Of a stretch of DNA of 64,000 nucleotides, positions 27,774 through 35,910 are shown piece after piece. The stretch is taken from assembly GCF_023898865.1 (NCBI RefSeq), contig NZ_JAGSOV010000020.1:1-64000 (forward strand), written 5' to 3'. A program made the position numbers and the translations under genes. This DNA comes from Pseudonocardia humida. Lineage in GTDB: Bacteria > Actinomycetota > Actinomycetes > Mycobacteriales > Pseudonocardiaceae. Each line of letters opens with the position of its first letter. The stretch's first letter is position 1. A model generated the notes under the pieces. The model was not told the DNA's origin. It ran no database searches and saw only the letters and a list, made by a program, of their open reading frames with translations.

Positions 27774-28940
27774 TCACCGTGCGGCCTCGTCGGCCCGGCC
27801 CACGGCCCGGCGGCGGGCCTGGTGGACCTCGGTGAGCGCCTGGCGGCGCCACTGGTCGGCGTCGGGGCCCGCGGTGCCGCGCACGATCCTGGCCTGCAGG
27901 AAGGCCAGCTCGGTGACCGCGGCCTGGTACTCGGCGACCGCCCTGGCCGCCGCCCGCCCCGAGCGGGCCCGCACCTTGCGCCGCCACTCGCGCCGCCCGG
28001 CCATGCTGGCCATCAGCCGCACCTCGCTCGGCGCCACCCAGCCCTGCCGGGCGAACTCCGGGAGGTACTGGGCGATCGTGTCCTGCTCGCGCCTGCGCTG
28101 CCAGACGACCAGGCCGATCAGGGCGAGGAAGACCGGCACCATCACGTACCCGTAGACGCCGAAGAAGGCCACCCCGCCGAACAGCGTGGCCGCGCCGTTC
28201 CACAGCGCGTGCAGCGCCACCGCGACCAGGTAGCCCACGAGCACGGCGGCCACCCGGAACCCCGTGCTGCGGCTGCCCGCGGCCAGCCCCGCCCCGATCC
28301 CGATCATCGCGGTGTAGAGCGGGTGGGCGAACGGCGCGAACACGCCGCGGAGCAGGAACGTGACCAGCACCCCGCCGCTCGCGCCGCCCAGCCCCTCGGT
28401 GACGAAGGCCTGCCCGAAGTAGAGGATGTTCTCGGTGAACGCGAAGCCGGCGGCCACGATCCCGGCGTAGACGACGCCGTCGACCACGCCGTCGAACTCG
28501 CGCCCGTGCAGCACCAGCAGCCCGACCAGGAACGCCCCCTTCACCGCCTCCTCGACGACCGGCCCGACGAGCGCCGGCCCGGCCAGCGCCCCGGTCTCCT
28601 GCCCGAGCGTCTGCTCCAGCACCGAGATCGCGCTCGTGTTGATCAGCAGGGCGGTCAGCGCGGCGACGCAGGCGCCCCAGCCGAACGCGAACAGCAGCAG
28701 CCGCGGCGGTTCCGGCTCCCACCGGTCGACCCAGAGGAAGGCGGCCACGACCGGCCCGACCGGCAGCAGCGCGCACACGGCGCCGACCAGCACCCCGGCC
28801 GTCCCGATGCTGCCGGCGACCACGCCGAGCACGGTGAGGCCGCAGATGCCCAGCACCACCAGGACGACGACCGGGAGGAGCACCCGGTTGCGGCGCTGCC
28901 GGGAGGTGGGCAGCGAGCCGGGCGGGGGCGGCGGTGACAC
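27774..28940 (-). CDS. PrsW-family intramembrane metalloprotease (copy 1)
   Basis: A 388-residue polytopic membrane protein with the PrsW/protease-CAAX-like signatures: [30 protein letters not shown] (EExxK), [21 protein letters not shown], and HALWNGAA. These supply the Glu/His residues thought to bind zinc within the membrane. After eight or nine membrane segments there is a basic cytoplasmic domain of about 110 residues ([17 protein letters not shown] onwards). In Bacillus, PrsW cleaves an anti-sigma factor; the substrate here is unknown. The GTG start is followed by a Pro-rich N-terminus. It is a tandem paralogue of the gene at 29164. Confidence 0.88.
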   Translation of the reverse strand: MSPPPPPGSLPTSRQRRNRVLLPVVVLVVLGICGLTVLGVVAGSIGTAGVLVGAVCALLPVGPVVAAFLWVDRWEPEPPRLLLFAFGWGACVAALTALLINTSAISVLEQTLGQETGALAGPALVGPVVEEAVKGAFLVGLLVLHGREFDGVVDGVVYAGIVAAGFAFTENILYFGQAFVTEGLGGASGGVLVTFLLRGVFAPFAHPLYTAMIGIGAGLAAGSRSTGFRVAAVLVGYLVAVALHALWNGAATLFGGVAFFGVYGYVMVPVFLALIGLVVWQRRREQDTIAQYLPEFARQGWVAPSEVRLMASMAGRREWRRKVRARSGRAAARAVAEYQAAVTELAFLQARIVRGTAGPDADQWRRQALTEVHQARRRAVGRADEAAR

Positions 28941-28951
28941 CCGGTCAGCCT

Positions 28952-29114
28952 AGGTCGTGTCCGGTAAGCCCTGGTCGTCGAGCTCCGTGATCCAGATCGT
29001 TCCCGGCGAGGCGCCGGTCCGGCCGTCGTACTGGTTGTACCCGGCCGGGCCGGCAACGCTGCCGGGGACGATCTGGGCGCGGAGATCGGCGGCGGGGTGT
29101 GCAGGACACGACCT
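28952..29114. mobile_element. Possible MITE or insertion-sequence remnant with 11-bp terminal inverted repeats
   Basis: AGGTCGTGTCC at 28952-28962 is exactly complementary to GGACACGACCT at 29104-29114, bounding a 163-bp segment between the two prsW paralogues. Such TIRs resemble the ends of actinobacterial IS5-like elements, but this comparison is from memory. The minus-strand frame inside ends in a plausible peptide (TIWITELDDQGLPDTT) that stops in the outer repeat; I do not recognise it. No transposase remains. Confidence 0.4.
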
Positions 29115-29163
29115 TCGGTAGCCGGGCAGGCCACGATCGAGCACGGCGCGCCCGGGACGGGCT

Positions 29164-30582
29164 TCAGCGGACCGGTGGCTGGCGCGGCGGCCCGCTCTGC
29201 GGCGGCCGCGGCGGCGGGAAGGCCTGCCCGGGACCGCGGGCCGGGACGGCGGGGCCGCTGCCGGAGCGCTGCACCGGGGGCACGGCGCTGGGCGACGGGC
29301 CCGACGGGGCGACGGCCGGGGTGGCGGATGGGGCGCTCGCGGAGGTGATCGGCGGGGTGATCGACGGGCCGCGGGAGCTGCGCGACGGCCCCCCGTGCCG
29401 CAGCGCGACGGTGAGCGCCTGCGGGTGCCCCACGGCCTGCAGGCGGGCCCGGTAGAGCGCGGCGACGGCCTGCTCGTGCCACAGCGGCCCGGACACCTGC
29501 ACGGCGCCCCGGGACATCTTGGCCCGCAGGAACGCCAGCTCGGTGACCGCGGCCTGGTACTCCACGACTGCCTTGGCCACCGCCTTGCCCGAGCGCGCCC
29601 GCACCGCCCGCTGCCAGCCGCGCCGCCCGGCCAGGCTGGACAGCAGCGCCACCTCGCTCGGGGCGATCCAGCCGGCCTTGGCGAACTCCGGCAGCTGCTC
29701 GGCGACGATGCGCTGCTCGCGGCGGCGCTGCCAGAGCACCAGCCCGATCTGGGCGAAGAACAGCGGCACCATGACCGAGCCGTAGATGCTGTACCACTGG
29801 TCGTTGCCCAGCGAGGCCGCGCCGTTCCACAGCATGTGCAGGCCCACCGCGGCCACGTAGCCGACGGCCACCACCGCCACCCGCAGCGTGCCGTTGCGGT
29901 TCTGCGCGGCGATGCCGCAGGCGATGCCCAGCATCGCGGTGAACAGCGGGTGGGCGAAGGGCCCGAGCAGCCCACGCAGGAAGAACGTCGACCACAGGGT
30001 GCTGCTGGCCCCGCTCATCGCGTCCTCCACGAAGGCGGCGCCGAAGTAGAGGATGTTCTCGGTGAAGGCGAACCCCGCGGCCACCAGCCCCGCGTAGACG
30101 ACGCCGTCGACCATGCCGTCGAACTCGCGGCGGTTGAACACCAGCAGCCCGACCAGGAACACGCCCTTGACCGCCTCCTCGGCGATCGGGGCGACGATCA
30201 CGGTGGCCACCACGTCGGCCCCGCCCGCGCCGATCAGCTGCGCGGCGATCAGCTCGCCGCCGGTGTTGACCAGCAGGGCGGTCAGCGTGGCCACCCCGGC
30301 GCCCCAGGCGAACGCCAGCAGCAGCAGCCGCGGGGGCTCGGGCTCCCAGCGGTCGAGCCACAGGAACGTGGCGACGACCGGACCGACCGGCAGCAGCGCG
30401 CACAGCGCGCCGACGACGACCCCGCCGACACCGAGCCCGGAGCCGCCGAGCCCGACCGCGAGCAGGCCGCAGATGCCCAGCGCCATGGCGCCGAGCACCG
30501 GCGCCAGCACTCCGCGACGCTGGCGCTGCGGGGTGGGCAGCGGCCCCTGCCAGGTGGCCTGGGCCCCCGAGGGGGCGGACAT
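29164..30582 (-). CDS. PrsW-family intramembrane metalloprotease (copy 2)
   Basis: A 472-residue paralogue of the downstream PrsW gene. The shared motifs are [59 protein letters not shown], and HMLWNGAA, followed by the same basic domain (WQRRREQRIVAEQLPEFAKAGWIAPSE in two parts). It differs by a Pro/Ser-rich C-terminal tail of about 90 residues that is predicted disordered and absent from copy 1. The high similarity across membrane and cytoplasmic domains suggests a tandem duplication, with the two genes now separated by a 223-bp gap carrying the putative mobile-element remnant. The substrate is unknown. Confidence 0.88.
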   Translation of the reverse strand: MSAPSGAQATWQGPLPTPQRQRRGVLAPVLGAMALGICGLLAVGLGGSGLGVGGVVVGALCALLPVGPVVATFLWLDRWEPEPPRLLLLAFAWGAGVATLTALLVNTGGELIAAQLIGAGGADVVATVIVAPIAEEAVKGVFLVGLLVFNRREFDGMVDGVVYAGLVAAGFAFTENILYFGAAFVEDAMSGASSTLWSTFFLRGLLGPFAHPLFTAMLGIACGIAAQNRNGTLRVAVVAVGYVAAVGLHMLWNGAASLGNDQWYSIYGSVMVPLFFAQIGLVLWQRRREQRIVAEQLPEFAKAGWIAPSEVALLSSLAGRRGWQRAVRARSGKAVAKAVVEYQAAVTELAFLRAKMSRGAVQVSGPLWHEQAVAALYRARLQAVGHPQALTVALRHGGPSRSSRGPSITPPITSASAPSATPAVAPSGPSPSAVPPVQRSGSGPAVPARGPGQAFPPPRPPQSGPPRQPPVR

Positions 30583-30659
30583 GGACCAAGACTACTGACC
30601 GCCACCGACAACGCCCCGCGGCACTCGACGGGTGTCCCCGATCGGGAAGACCAGCCCGC

Positions 30660-31337
30660 TCAGCCGGCGGGTTCGGTGGCCACCAGCACGTAGGACGTCA
30701 GCAGGGTGAGGTCGATCTCGGCGCCGGTGAGCCAGGCCAACTCGGCGGACTGCCGGTGCAGCGCCACCAGCGTGCGGACCACGACGATCGGCTCGGCGCG
30801 CAGCCGCAGGCTGCCCATCGCCTCCACCGACCCGACGACGCCCAGCACGCGCGACTCGACGTGCTCGTTCATCCGCAGCACCAGCGCGCGGGCCCGCGGG
30901 TCGTCCTGGGCCAGCCGGCGCAGCTCGGCCTCGATCCGCACCCCGCGCGGGTCCTCCGGGCCGAGGAAGTGCGCGACGAGCGCGTCGATCTGCGCGGCGT
31001 GGTCGGCCCCCGGGTCGAGCACCAGCCGGTCGGCGGCCTCCTCGATGCGCTGCAGGGACACCTGCAGCACGTGCTCGGCCGCGGCCAGCAGCAGCTCCTC
31101 CTTGGTGGCGAAGTTCGAGTAGAACGCGCCGCGGGTGAAGCCGGCCCGCTCGCAGATCAGCTCGACGGTGGCGCCCTCGACGCCGCGCTCGGCGAACACG
31201 TCGACGGCGGCGTCGAGCAGGCGGGCGCGGGTGCGGCCGCGGCGCCCCGACGCGCGGGCGGGATCGTGATCGTCGCCGACGGCCGGGGTCGCCTTCGCGG
31301 CGGTCGTGCAGGGGCTGGTCGCGGCCTTGCGCGGCAC
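30660..31337 (-). CDS. TetR-family transcriptional regulator, start uncertain
   Basis: The TetR DNA-binding domain is clear: RARLLDAAVDVFAERGVEGATVELI then RAGFTRGAFYSNFATKEELLLA (quoted in two parts), followed by a helical ligand domain of about 140 residues. The problem is the start: no ATG, GTG or TTG lies close upstream of the HTH. The nearest is a GTG at 31337, which would add about 30 low-complexity residues read antisense to a decayed permease fragment. The gene may have lost its native start in a rearrangement, or it may use that distant GTG. The usual target would be a neighbouring transporter. Confidence 0.7.
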   Translation of the reverse strand: MPRKAATSPCTTAAKATPAVGDDHDPARASGRRGRTRARLLDAAVDVFAERGVEGATVELICERAGFTRGAFYSNFATKEELLLAAAEHVLQVSLQRIEEAADRLVLDPGADHAAQIDALVAHFLGPEDPRGVRIEAELRRLAQDDPRARALVLRMNEHVESRVLGVVGSVEAMGSLRLRAEPIVVVRTLVALHRQSAELAWLTGAEIDLTLLTSYVLVATEPAG

Positions 31338-31607
31338 CGGGCGCTTCGCGGCGGTCGTGGTGGCCGTCGTGACGCCGGCGACCGGCGTCGTCTCGACCAC
31401 TCCCGCCGCGCTCGACGGCCTGGCGGGCCTGTTCCCGACCGCGCAGGCCGTCGACGGGCTGCGCGGCATCGTCACCGGCGGTGGCGGCGGCTGGAGCGCG
31501 GCCGTCGGGCTGCTGGTGTGGGCCGCCGCCGCCTCGCCGTCACGACCTGGGCCGTCGCCCGCAGCCGCGCGGTCCGCATGGCCCAGCTGTCCCCGACTCC
31601 CGCCTGA
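31262..31607 (+). pseudogene. Truncated, frameshifted C-terminal fragment of a YhgE/Pip-type ABC-2-like permease
   Basis: Translation of the plus strand gives GVAFAAVVQGLVAALRGTG, then TPAALDGLAGLFPTAQAVDG, LRGIVTGG and WSAAVGLLVWAAAA. The next membrane-exit piece, LAVTTWAVARSRAVRMAQL, continues in another frame after about 31530. This matches the last part of YhgE/Pip (MmpL/ABC-2-like) permeases, which are often paired with TetR genes. The 5' part of the gene is gone and the remaining part has at least one frameshift. It lies antisense over the N-terminus and upstream region of the TetR gene, so a deletion probably fused the two. Family assignment is from pattern memory. Confidence 0.5.
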
Positions 31608-31693
31608 GCCCCGGACGGCGGGGCGCTCGCGTATCGCGGGCCTATCGGAATCCGGATACGCCACGGCAACCCCGCTGCTTGTTCGGTGGGGGC

Positions 31694-33001
31694 ATGGGCG
31701 ACAGCGCATCGAACCCCGGACGTGGCGTGAACCGGCGGCGGCTGCTCGGGTGGAGCGGGCTGGCGGCCGGTGCGGTGGCGGTCGGCGTGCCGCTGGTGGG
31801 CGCCGGGATCGGCAACGCCGCCCCGACCGGTTCCGGCGCACCCGCCCCGCCAGGCGACGACGCGGTCCCGCCGGACACCCTGCCCGGCGGGGCCTACGAC
31901 CGGTACGTGGCCGAGCTGGCCGCGGCGGACGAGTTCTCCGGCGTGGTGGTGCTGTCGCACCGGGGCCGGACCGTGCTGTCGCGCAGCTACGGCCTGGCCG
32001 ACCAGGAGAAGGGCATCGCCAACGACGAGGGCGTCGCGTTCAACCTGGGCTCGGCGGTCCAGCCGTTCGCCTCGGTGGCCATCCTGCAGCTGGCGCAGCA
32101 GGGGAAGGTGCGGCTGGCCGACCTGGTGGGCACCCACCTGGACGGCTTCGCCACCGACGTCGCCGAGCGGGTGCGGATCCACCACCTGCTCACCAACCCC
32201 GGGCTGAAGCAGCGCGGGGGTGGTGACCTGCAACGGGTGTTCGAGAGCCGGGAGGAGGTGCACGCGTTCTACGAGGAGTGGACCCGGCAGTCGGAGCTGG
32301 TGGCCCCTCCCGGCTCCGAAGGCGGCACCGCCCAGGGAGCCGTGCCGATCATCGCGCAGATCGTGGAGGCGGTGACCGGCACGACGTACTGGGACTACGT
32401 GCACGAGCACGTCTTCGGGCGCTGCGGCATGACCGGCTCGGCGTTCTACACCAGGCCGGAGTGGCTCAGCGACGAGCACATCGCGCACTCCTACATGCGG
32501 CAGGCCGACGGCAGCCGGGTCGACGCCGTCCGCAACCTGGACAAGGGCAGCGTGAACGAGTTCATCCTGGGCAAGAACCCGGGCCGCAACTTCATCGACG
32601 GCGCCGCGGACGGCGGCTTCGCGACCGCGGCCGACCTCGTCCGGTTCGGGCAGGCGCTGGGCGACGGCACGCTGCTGGACCGGCCGTACGCCGACATGCT
32701 CCTCGGCGCCAAGTTCCCGCAGTACCAGGGCAAGGCGGGCCAGCCGCCCCCGCCACCCGGCGCCCCGGAGGGTTTCGGGACGTACGGGCCACCGGGGAGG
32801 GTCCTGGACGGCCAGTGGGTGGTCGCGCGCGCCGGTGGCAACGCCGGCAGCGGCGCCAACTGGACCATCTACCGGGACACCGGCTGGGTCGGCGTCATCC
32901 TCAGCAACTACGACGACTTCCCGCTGATCGAGATGATCCAGCAGGAGAACGAGGCCGTCACCGGCTTCGCCGAGCCGCCCGGCGGCGGTGGCGGCGGCTG
33001 A
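31694..33001 (+). CDS. Tat-exported beta-lactamase-fold (serine hydrolase-like) protein lacking catalytic motifs
   Basis: A 435-residue protein with a twin-arginine signal (NRRRLLGW followed by a hydrophobic Ala/Gly/Val stretch) and the scaffold of the class C beta-lactamase/esterase family. Conserved framework includes GLADQEKGIANDEGVAFNLGS (two parts), VAILQLAQQGKVRLAD, IHHLLTNPGL, YWDYVHEHVFGRCGMTGSAF and GVILSNYDD. All three active-site motifs are changed. The SxxK motif reads SAVQ. The YxN loop region (normally YSNTGY) reads EGGTAQG. The HGG-type motif before the last strands reads AGGNAGSGAN with no His. It is therefore probably a secreted pseudoenzyme or binding protein. It ends in a poly-Gly tail and is convergent with the DUF3180 gene. 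Confidence 0.8.
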   Translation: MGDSASNPGRGVNRRRLLGWSGLAAGAVAVGVPLVGAGIGNAAPTGSGAPAPPGDDAVPPDTLPGGAYDRYVAELAAADEFSGVVVLSHRGRTVLSRSYGLADQEKGIANDEGVAFNLGSAVQPFASVAILQLAQQGKVRLADLVGTHLDGFATDVAERVRIHHLLTNPGLKQRGGGDLQRVFESREEVHAFYEEWTRQSELVAPPGSEGGTAQGAVPIIAQIVEAVTGTTYWDYVHEHVFGRCGMTGSAFYTRPEWLSDEHIAHSYMRQADGSRVDAVRNLDKGSVNEFILGKNPGRNFIDGAADGGFATAADLVRFGQALGDGTLLDRPYADMLLGAKFPQYQGKAGQPPPPPGAPEGFGTYGPPGRVLDGQWVVARAGGNAGSGANWTIYRDTGWVGVILSNYDDFPLIEMIQQENEAVTGFAEPPGGGGGG

Positions 33002-33024
33002 CGCGAGCCCGCCGGCCCGCCGCC

Positions 33025-33501
33025 TCAGCCGGAGGTCGTGCGGCCCGCTCCGGTGTCCTGCTCGGGGTCGTCGGGGGTGCGGCAGCAGTGCTCCAGCCAG
33101 AGCGCGCCGCCGACCAGCAGCAGCGCGCAGGCCAGTCCGACCCAGCCGGCCACCGAGTCGGCGGACGCCGCGGAGACCTCCCCGGCCAGCGGCAGCACGT
33201 GCACCAGCAGGCCGAGCCAGGCCCCGGCCATGATCGCGCCGGCCACCGCGGACGCCTTGGCCAGCAGCACGGCGCGGGCCGCGACCAGCGGCTGCACCGG
33301 GCGGGTGCCGGGGCGATGGCGGATGCGGGCCCGCAGCGCGCTGCCGGCGATCGCCTCGGCGACGCCGAGCACGCCCAGCGTCGCCCCGCCCAGCGCCGGG
33401 AACGCGGGCAGCGAGCCGTACGCGATACGGACCAGGATCGCCGCCACGACCGCGGCGACCAGGCCGGCGCCGAACAGCTCGCGCGGGCGGGTCGGGGTCA
33501 C
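33025..33501 (-). CDS. DUF3180 membrane protein
   Basis: A 158-residue integral membrane protein with four predicted segments, of the DUF3180 family that sits after folK in actinobacteria (M. tuberculosis Rv3605c). Recognisable parts are TRPRELFGAGLVAAVVAAIL at the start, then ARAVLLAKASAVAGAIMAGAW and VAGWVGLACALLLVGGALWL (each quoted in part), followed by an acidic tail. The central ARAV-LAKAS-GA segment is conserved in the family. The role is unknown. Its GTG start overlaps the folK stop codon (GTGA), so it is translationally coupled to the folate genes. Confidence 0.9.
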   Translation of the reverse strand: MTPTRPRELFGAGLVAAVVAAILVRIAYGSLPAFPALGGATLGVLGVAEAIAGSALRARIRHRPGTRPVQPLVAARAVLLAKASAVAGAIMAGAWLGLLVHVLPLAGEVSAASADSVAGWVGLACALLLVGGALWLEHCCRTPDDPEQDTGAGRTTSG

Positions 33502-33995
33502 GGCGCGAGCACCAGGTCGTCGCGGCGGCGCATGCCCTCCTCGGCGCCGGGACCGAGCGCGGCGAGCAGGTCGGCGACCGGGCCGCGGCCGGGCAGCACG
33601 GCCGACGGGTCGACGTCGAGCCAGGGGCGCAGCACGGTGGCCCGGTCGGGGGTACCGGGGTGCGGCAGCCGCAGCTCGGGGTCGTCGCTGGTCACGCCGT
33701 CCACGGTGACCACGTCGACGTCCAGGGTCCGCGGGCCCCAGCGCACCTCGCGGACCCGCCCGGCGGCCCGCTCGAGCGCCTGCCCGCGGCGCAGCCAGCC
33801 CCAGTGGTCGCAGCCGTCGTCGTCGACGACGAGCACGGCGTTGAGGAAGTCGTCCTGCTCGACGCCGCCCCACGCGGCCGTCTCGTAGACCGGGGACGCG
33901 GCCACCAGCGCGCCGGTGAACCCCCGCACGGCCGAGCGCAGGTGGGCGAAGCGGTCGCCCACGTTGGAGCCGAGCGACAGCACCGCGCGCGTCAT
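33498..33995 (-). CDS. folK: 6-hydroxymethyl-7,8-dihydropterin pyrophosphokinase
   Basis: Transfers pyrophosphate from ATP to 6-hydroxymethyl-dihydropterin in folate synthesis. At 165 residues it has the N-terminal [16 protein letters not shown], the pterin-binding segment [19 protein letters not shown], and the signature [16 protein letters not shown] followed by [12 protein letters not shown]. The ATG at 33995 overlaps the folB stop codon (ATGA). It acts in the cytoplasm with FolB and FolP, encoded just upstream. Confidence 0.96.
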   Translation of the reverse strand: MTRAVLSLGSNVGDRFAHLRSAVRGFTGALVAASPVYETAAWGGVEQDDFLNAVLVVDDDGCDHWGWLRRGQALERAAGRVREVRWGPRTLDVDVVTVDGVTSDDPELRLPHPGTPDRATVLRPWLDVDPSAVLPGRGPVADLLAALGPGAEEGMRRRDDLVLAP

Positions 33996-34387
33996 GCCGG
34001 GATGACCGAGGACCGACCACCCGGGCGGGACCGGGAGACGACCACGGCGACGTCGGCGAAGTCCAGCGGGATCGGGGCGCCGGGCTTGTGCAGCGTGACC
34101 TCCACCTGCTGCACCCGCTGATCGGTGAGCACGTCGTCGGCGATCCGCCCGGCCACCGCCTCGATCAGGTCGAACGGCTCGCCGGCCACGATCGCCGCCG
34201 CCCGCTCGGCCAGCTGGCCGTAGTGCAGGGTGTCGGCGAGGTCGTCGGACGCGGCCGCCGCGGACAGGTCGAGCCACGCGGTGATGTCGACGACGAACTC
34301 CTGGCCGTCGCGGCGCTCGTGCTCGAACACCCCGTGCCGCCCGCGGACCCGCAGCCCGCGCAGCTCGATGCGGTCGCCGCCGGTCAT
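33992..34387 (-). CDS. folB: Dihydroneopterin aldolase
   Basis: Cleaves 7,8-dihydroneopterin to 6-hydroxymethyl-dihydropterin and glycolaldehyde. At 131 residues it shows the T-fold sequence [20 protein letters not shown] near the N-terminus (His and Glu of the pterin pocket), the middle segment [15 protein letters not shown], and the C-terminal [14 protein letters not shown], which holds the catalytic Lys. The ATG at 34387 overlaps the folP stop codon (ATGA). Confidence 0.96.
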   Translation of the reverse strand: MTGGDRIELRGLRVRGRHGVFEHERRDGQEFVVDITAWLDLSAAAASDDLADTLHYGQLAERAAAIVAGEPFDLIEAVAGRIADDVLTDQRVQQVEVTLHKPGAPIPLDFADVAVVVSRSRPGGRSSVIPA

Positions 34388-35286
34388 CCGTGCTCCCCCG
34401 TCCGCGGACCGGTGCGCGCCCGGGACGCCCCCAGGCCCCACGCCGTCGTCACCGCGATCGCGTCCATGGTGGACCCCACGTCGTGCACCCGCACCCCCCA
34501 CGCCCCGGAGTGCGCGGCCAGCGCGCTGATCGCGGCGGTGGCGCCGTCGCGACCGGCGGGCGGGCGCAGCGCGCCGTCCGCGCCGGCCAGCAGCTCGCCC
34601 AGGAACCGCTTGCGCGAGGCCCCGACCAGCACCGGGAAGCCCAGCGCGGTGAGCACGTCCAGCCGCCGCAGCAGCGCCCAGTTGTGGGCGGCGGTCTTGG
34701 CGAAGCCGATCCCCGGGTCGAGCACGAGCAGCGACGGGTCGACGCCGGCCAGCACGGCCGCGTCCACCCGGGCCACCAGCTCGGCGCGCACCTCGCCGAG
34801 CACGTCCTCGTAGCCGGCCAGCCGGTTCATCGTGGCGCTCGGGCCGCGCCAGTGCATCAGGACCCACGGCACCCTGGCCTGCGCCACCACGGCCGCCATC
34901 CGCGGGTCGGCCAGCCCGCCGGACACGTCGTTGACGACCGCGGCACCGGCCGCCACGGCCCGCTCGGCGACCGCGGCGCGGGTGGTGTCGATGCTGACCC
35001 GCACGCCCTCGGCCACCAGTTCGCGCACCACCGGCAGCACCCGGTCCGCCTCCACGTCGGGCTCCACCCGCCCGGCGCCGGGTCGGGTGGACTCGCCGCC
35101 CACGTCGACCAGGTCGGCGCCGGCGTCGCGCATCGCCACGCCGTGCGCGACGGCGGCGTCGCGGTCGTCGAAGCGGCCGCCGTCGGAGAAGGAGTCCGGG
35201 GTGACGTTGAGGACGCCCACCACCACGCACCGACCGGGGCGCGGCAGTCCGGGCGGGCGGGCCGGCGTGCTCGCGCGCTCGCTCAC
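34384..35286 (-). CDS. folP: Dihydropteroate synthase
   Basis: Condenses para-aminobenzoate with dihydropterin pyrophosphate and is the sulfonamide target. The TIM-barrel motifs are [68 protein letters not shown] (pterin and phosphate sites), [15 protein letters not shown], and the final [13 protein letters not shown]. Because [12 protein letters not shown] and SRKRFLG are both intact, it is likely the functional FolP1-type enzyme and not the inactive FolP2-type homologue. The start is GTG at 35286, 4 bp after the folE stop codon. Confidence 0.97.
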   Translation of the reverse strand: MSERASTPARPPGLPRPGRCVVVGVLNVTPDSFSDGGRFDDRDAAVAHGVAMRDAGADLVDVGGESTRPGAGRVEPDVEADRVLPVVRELVAEGVRVSIDTTRAAVAERAVAAGAAVVNDVSGGLADPRMAAVVAQARVPWVLMHWRGPSATMNRLAGYEDVLGEVRAELVARVDAAVLAGVDPSLLVLDPGIGFAKTAAHNWALLRRLDVLTALGFPVLVGASRKRFLGELLAGADGALRPPAGRDGATAAISALAAHSGAWGVRVHDVGSTMDAIAVTTAWGLGASRARTGPRTGEHG

Positions 35287-35290
35287 GGGC

Positions 35291-35863
35291 TCATCGGCCC
35301 CGGATGAGCGCCATGGCCTCGGCCCGCGACGTCGGCGACGACTGGAACATCCCGCGCACGGCCGAGGTGACGGTGGACGAGCCCGGCTTGCGGATGCCGC
35401 GCATCCCCATGCACAGGTGCTCGGCCTCGACGACCACGATCACCCCGCGCGGCTCCAGCTTGCGCACCAGCGCGTCGGCGACCTGACCGGTCAGCCGCTC
35501 CTGCACCTGCGGGCGGCGGGCGTACAGGTCGACCACCCTGGCCAGCTTGCTCAGCCCGGTGACGCGGCCGTCGCGCGAGGGGATGTACCCGACGTGGGCG
35601 ACCCCGTGGAACGGCACCAGGTGGTGCTCGCACACGCTGAACATCGGGATGTCCTTGACCAGGATCAGCTCCTGGTGGTGCTCGTCGAACGTCCTGTCGA
35701 GGACCAGGTCGGGGTCGGTGTAGAGGCCCGCGAAGATCTCCTCGTAGGCCCGCGCCACCCGGGCGGGCGTGTCGCGCAGGCCCTCCCGGTCGGGGTCCTC
35801 GCCGACGGCGATGAGCAGCTCCCGGACGGCGGCCTCGGCACGGGCCCGGTCGATCGGCGGCAT
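35291..35863 (-). CDS. folE: GTP cyclohydrolase I
   Basis: First enzyme of folate synthesis, converting GTP to dihydroneopterin triphosphate. At 190 residues it has the family segments [40 protein letters not shown] (zinc Cys and His), [20 protein letters not shown] and [17 protein letters not shown] (second zinc Cys). The ATG at 35863 was chosen; the frame is open further up to a CTG overlapping the ftsH stop codon, which would add a short Gly/Pro leader. ftsH-folE-folP-folB-folK-DUF3180 forms one compact unit. Confidence 0.96.
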   Translation of the reverse strand: MPPIDRARAEAAVRELLIAVGEDPDREGLRDTPARVARAYEEIFAGLYTDPDLVLDRTFDEHHQELILVKDIPMFSVCEHHLVPFHGVAHVGYIPSRDGRVTGLSKLARVVDLYARRPQVQERLTGQVADALVRKLEPRGVIVVVEAEHLCMGMRGIRKPGSSTVTSAVRGMFQSSPTSRAEAMALIRGR

Positions 35864-35910
35864 GCCGCCGACGGCGGCCGGCCCGCCGACCGGGCCCGGG
35901 ACCCCGACGC

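Noticed and set aside
28950-29110. Small gene on the minus strand ending LDDQGLPDTT between the prsW copies
   Set aside because: There is no start codon of its own, the frame continues as a shadow inside prsW copy 2, and it ends within a terminal inverted repeat. I keep it only as a possible mobile-element remnant.
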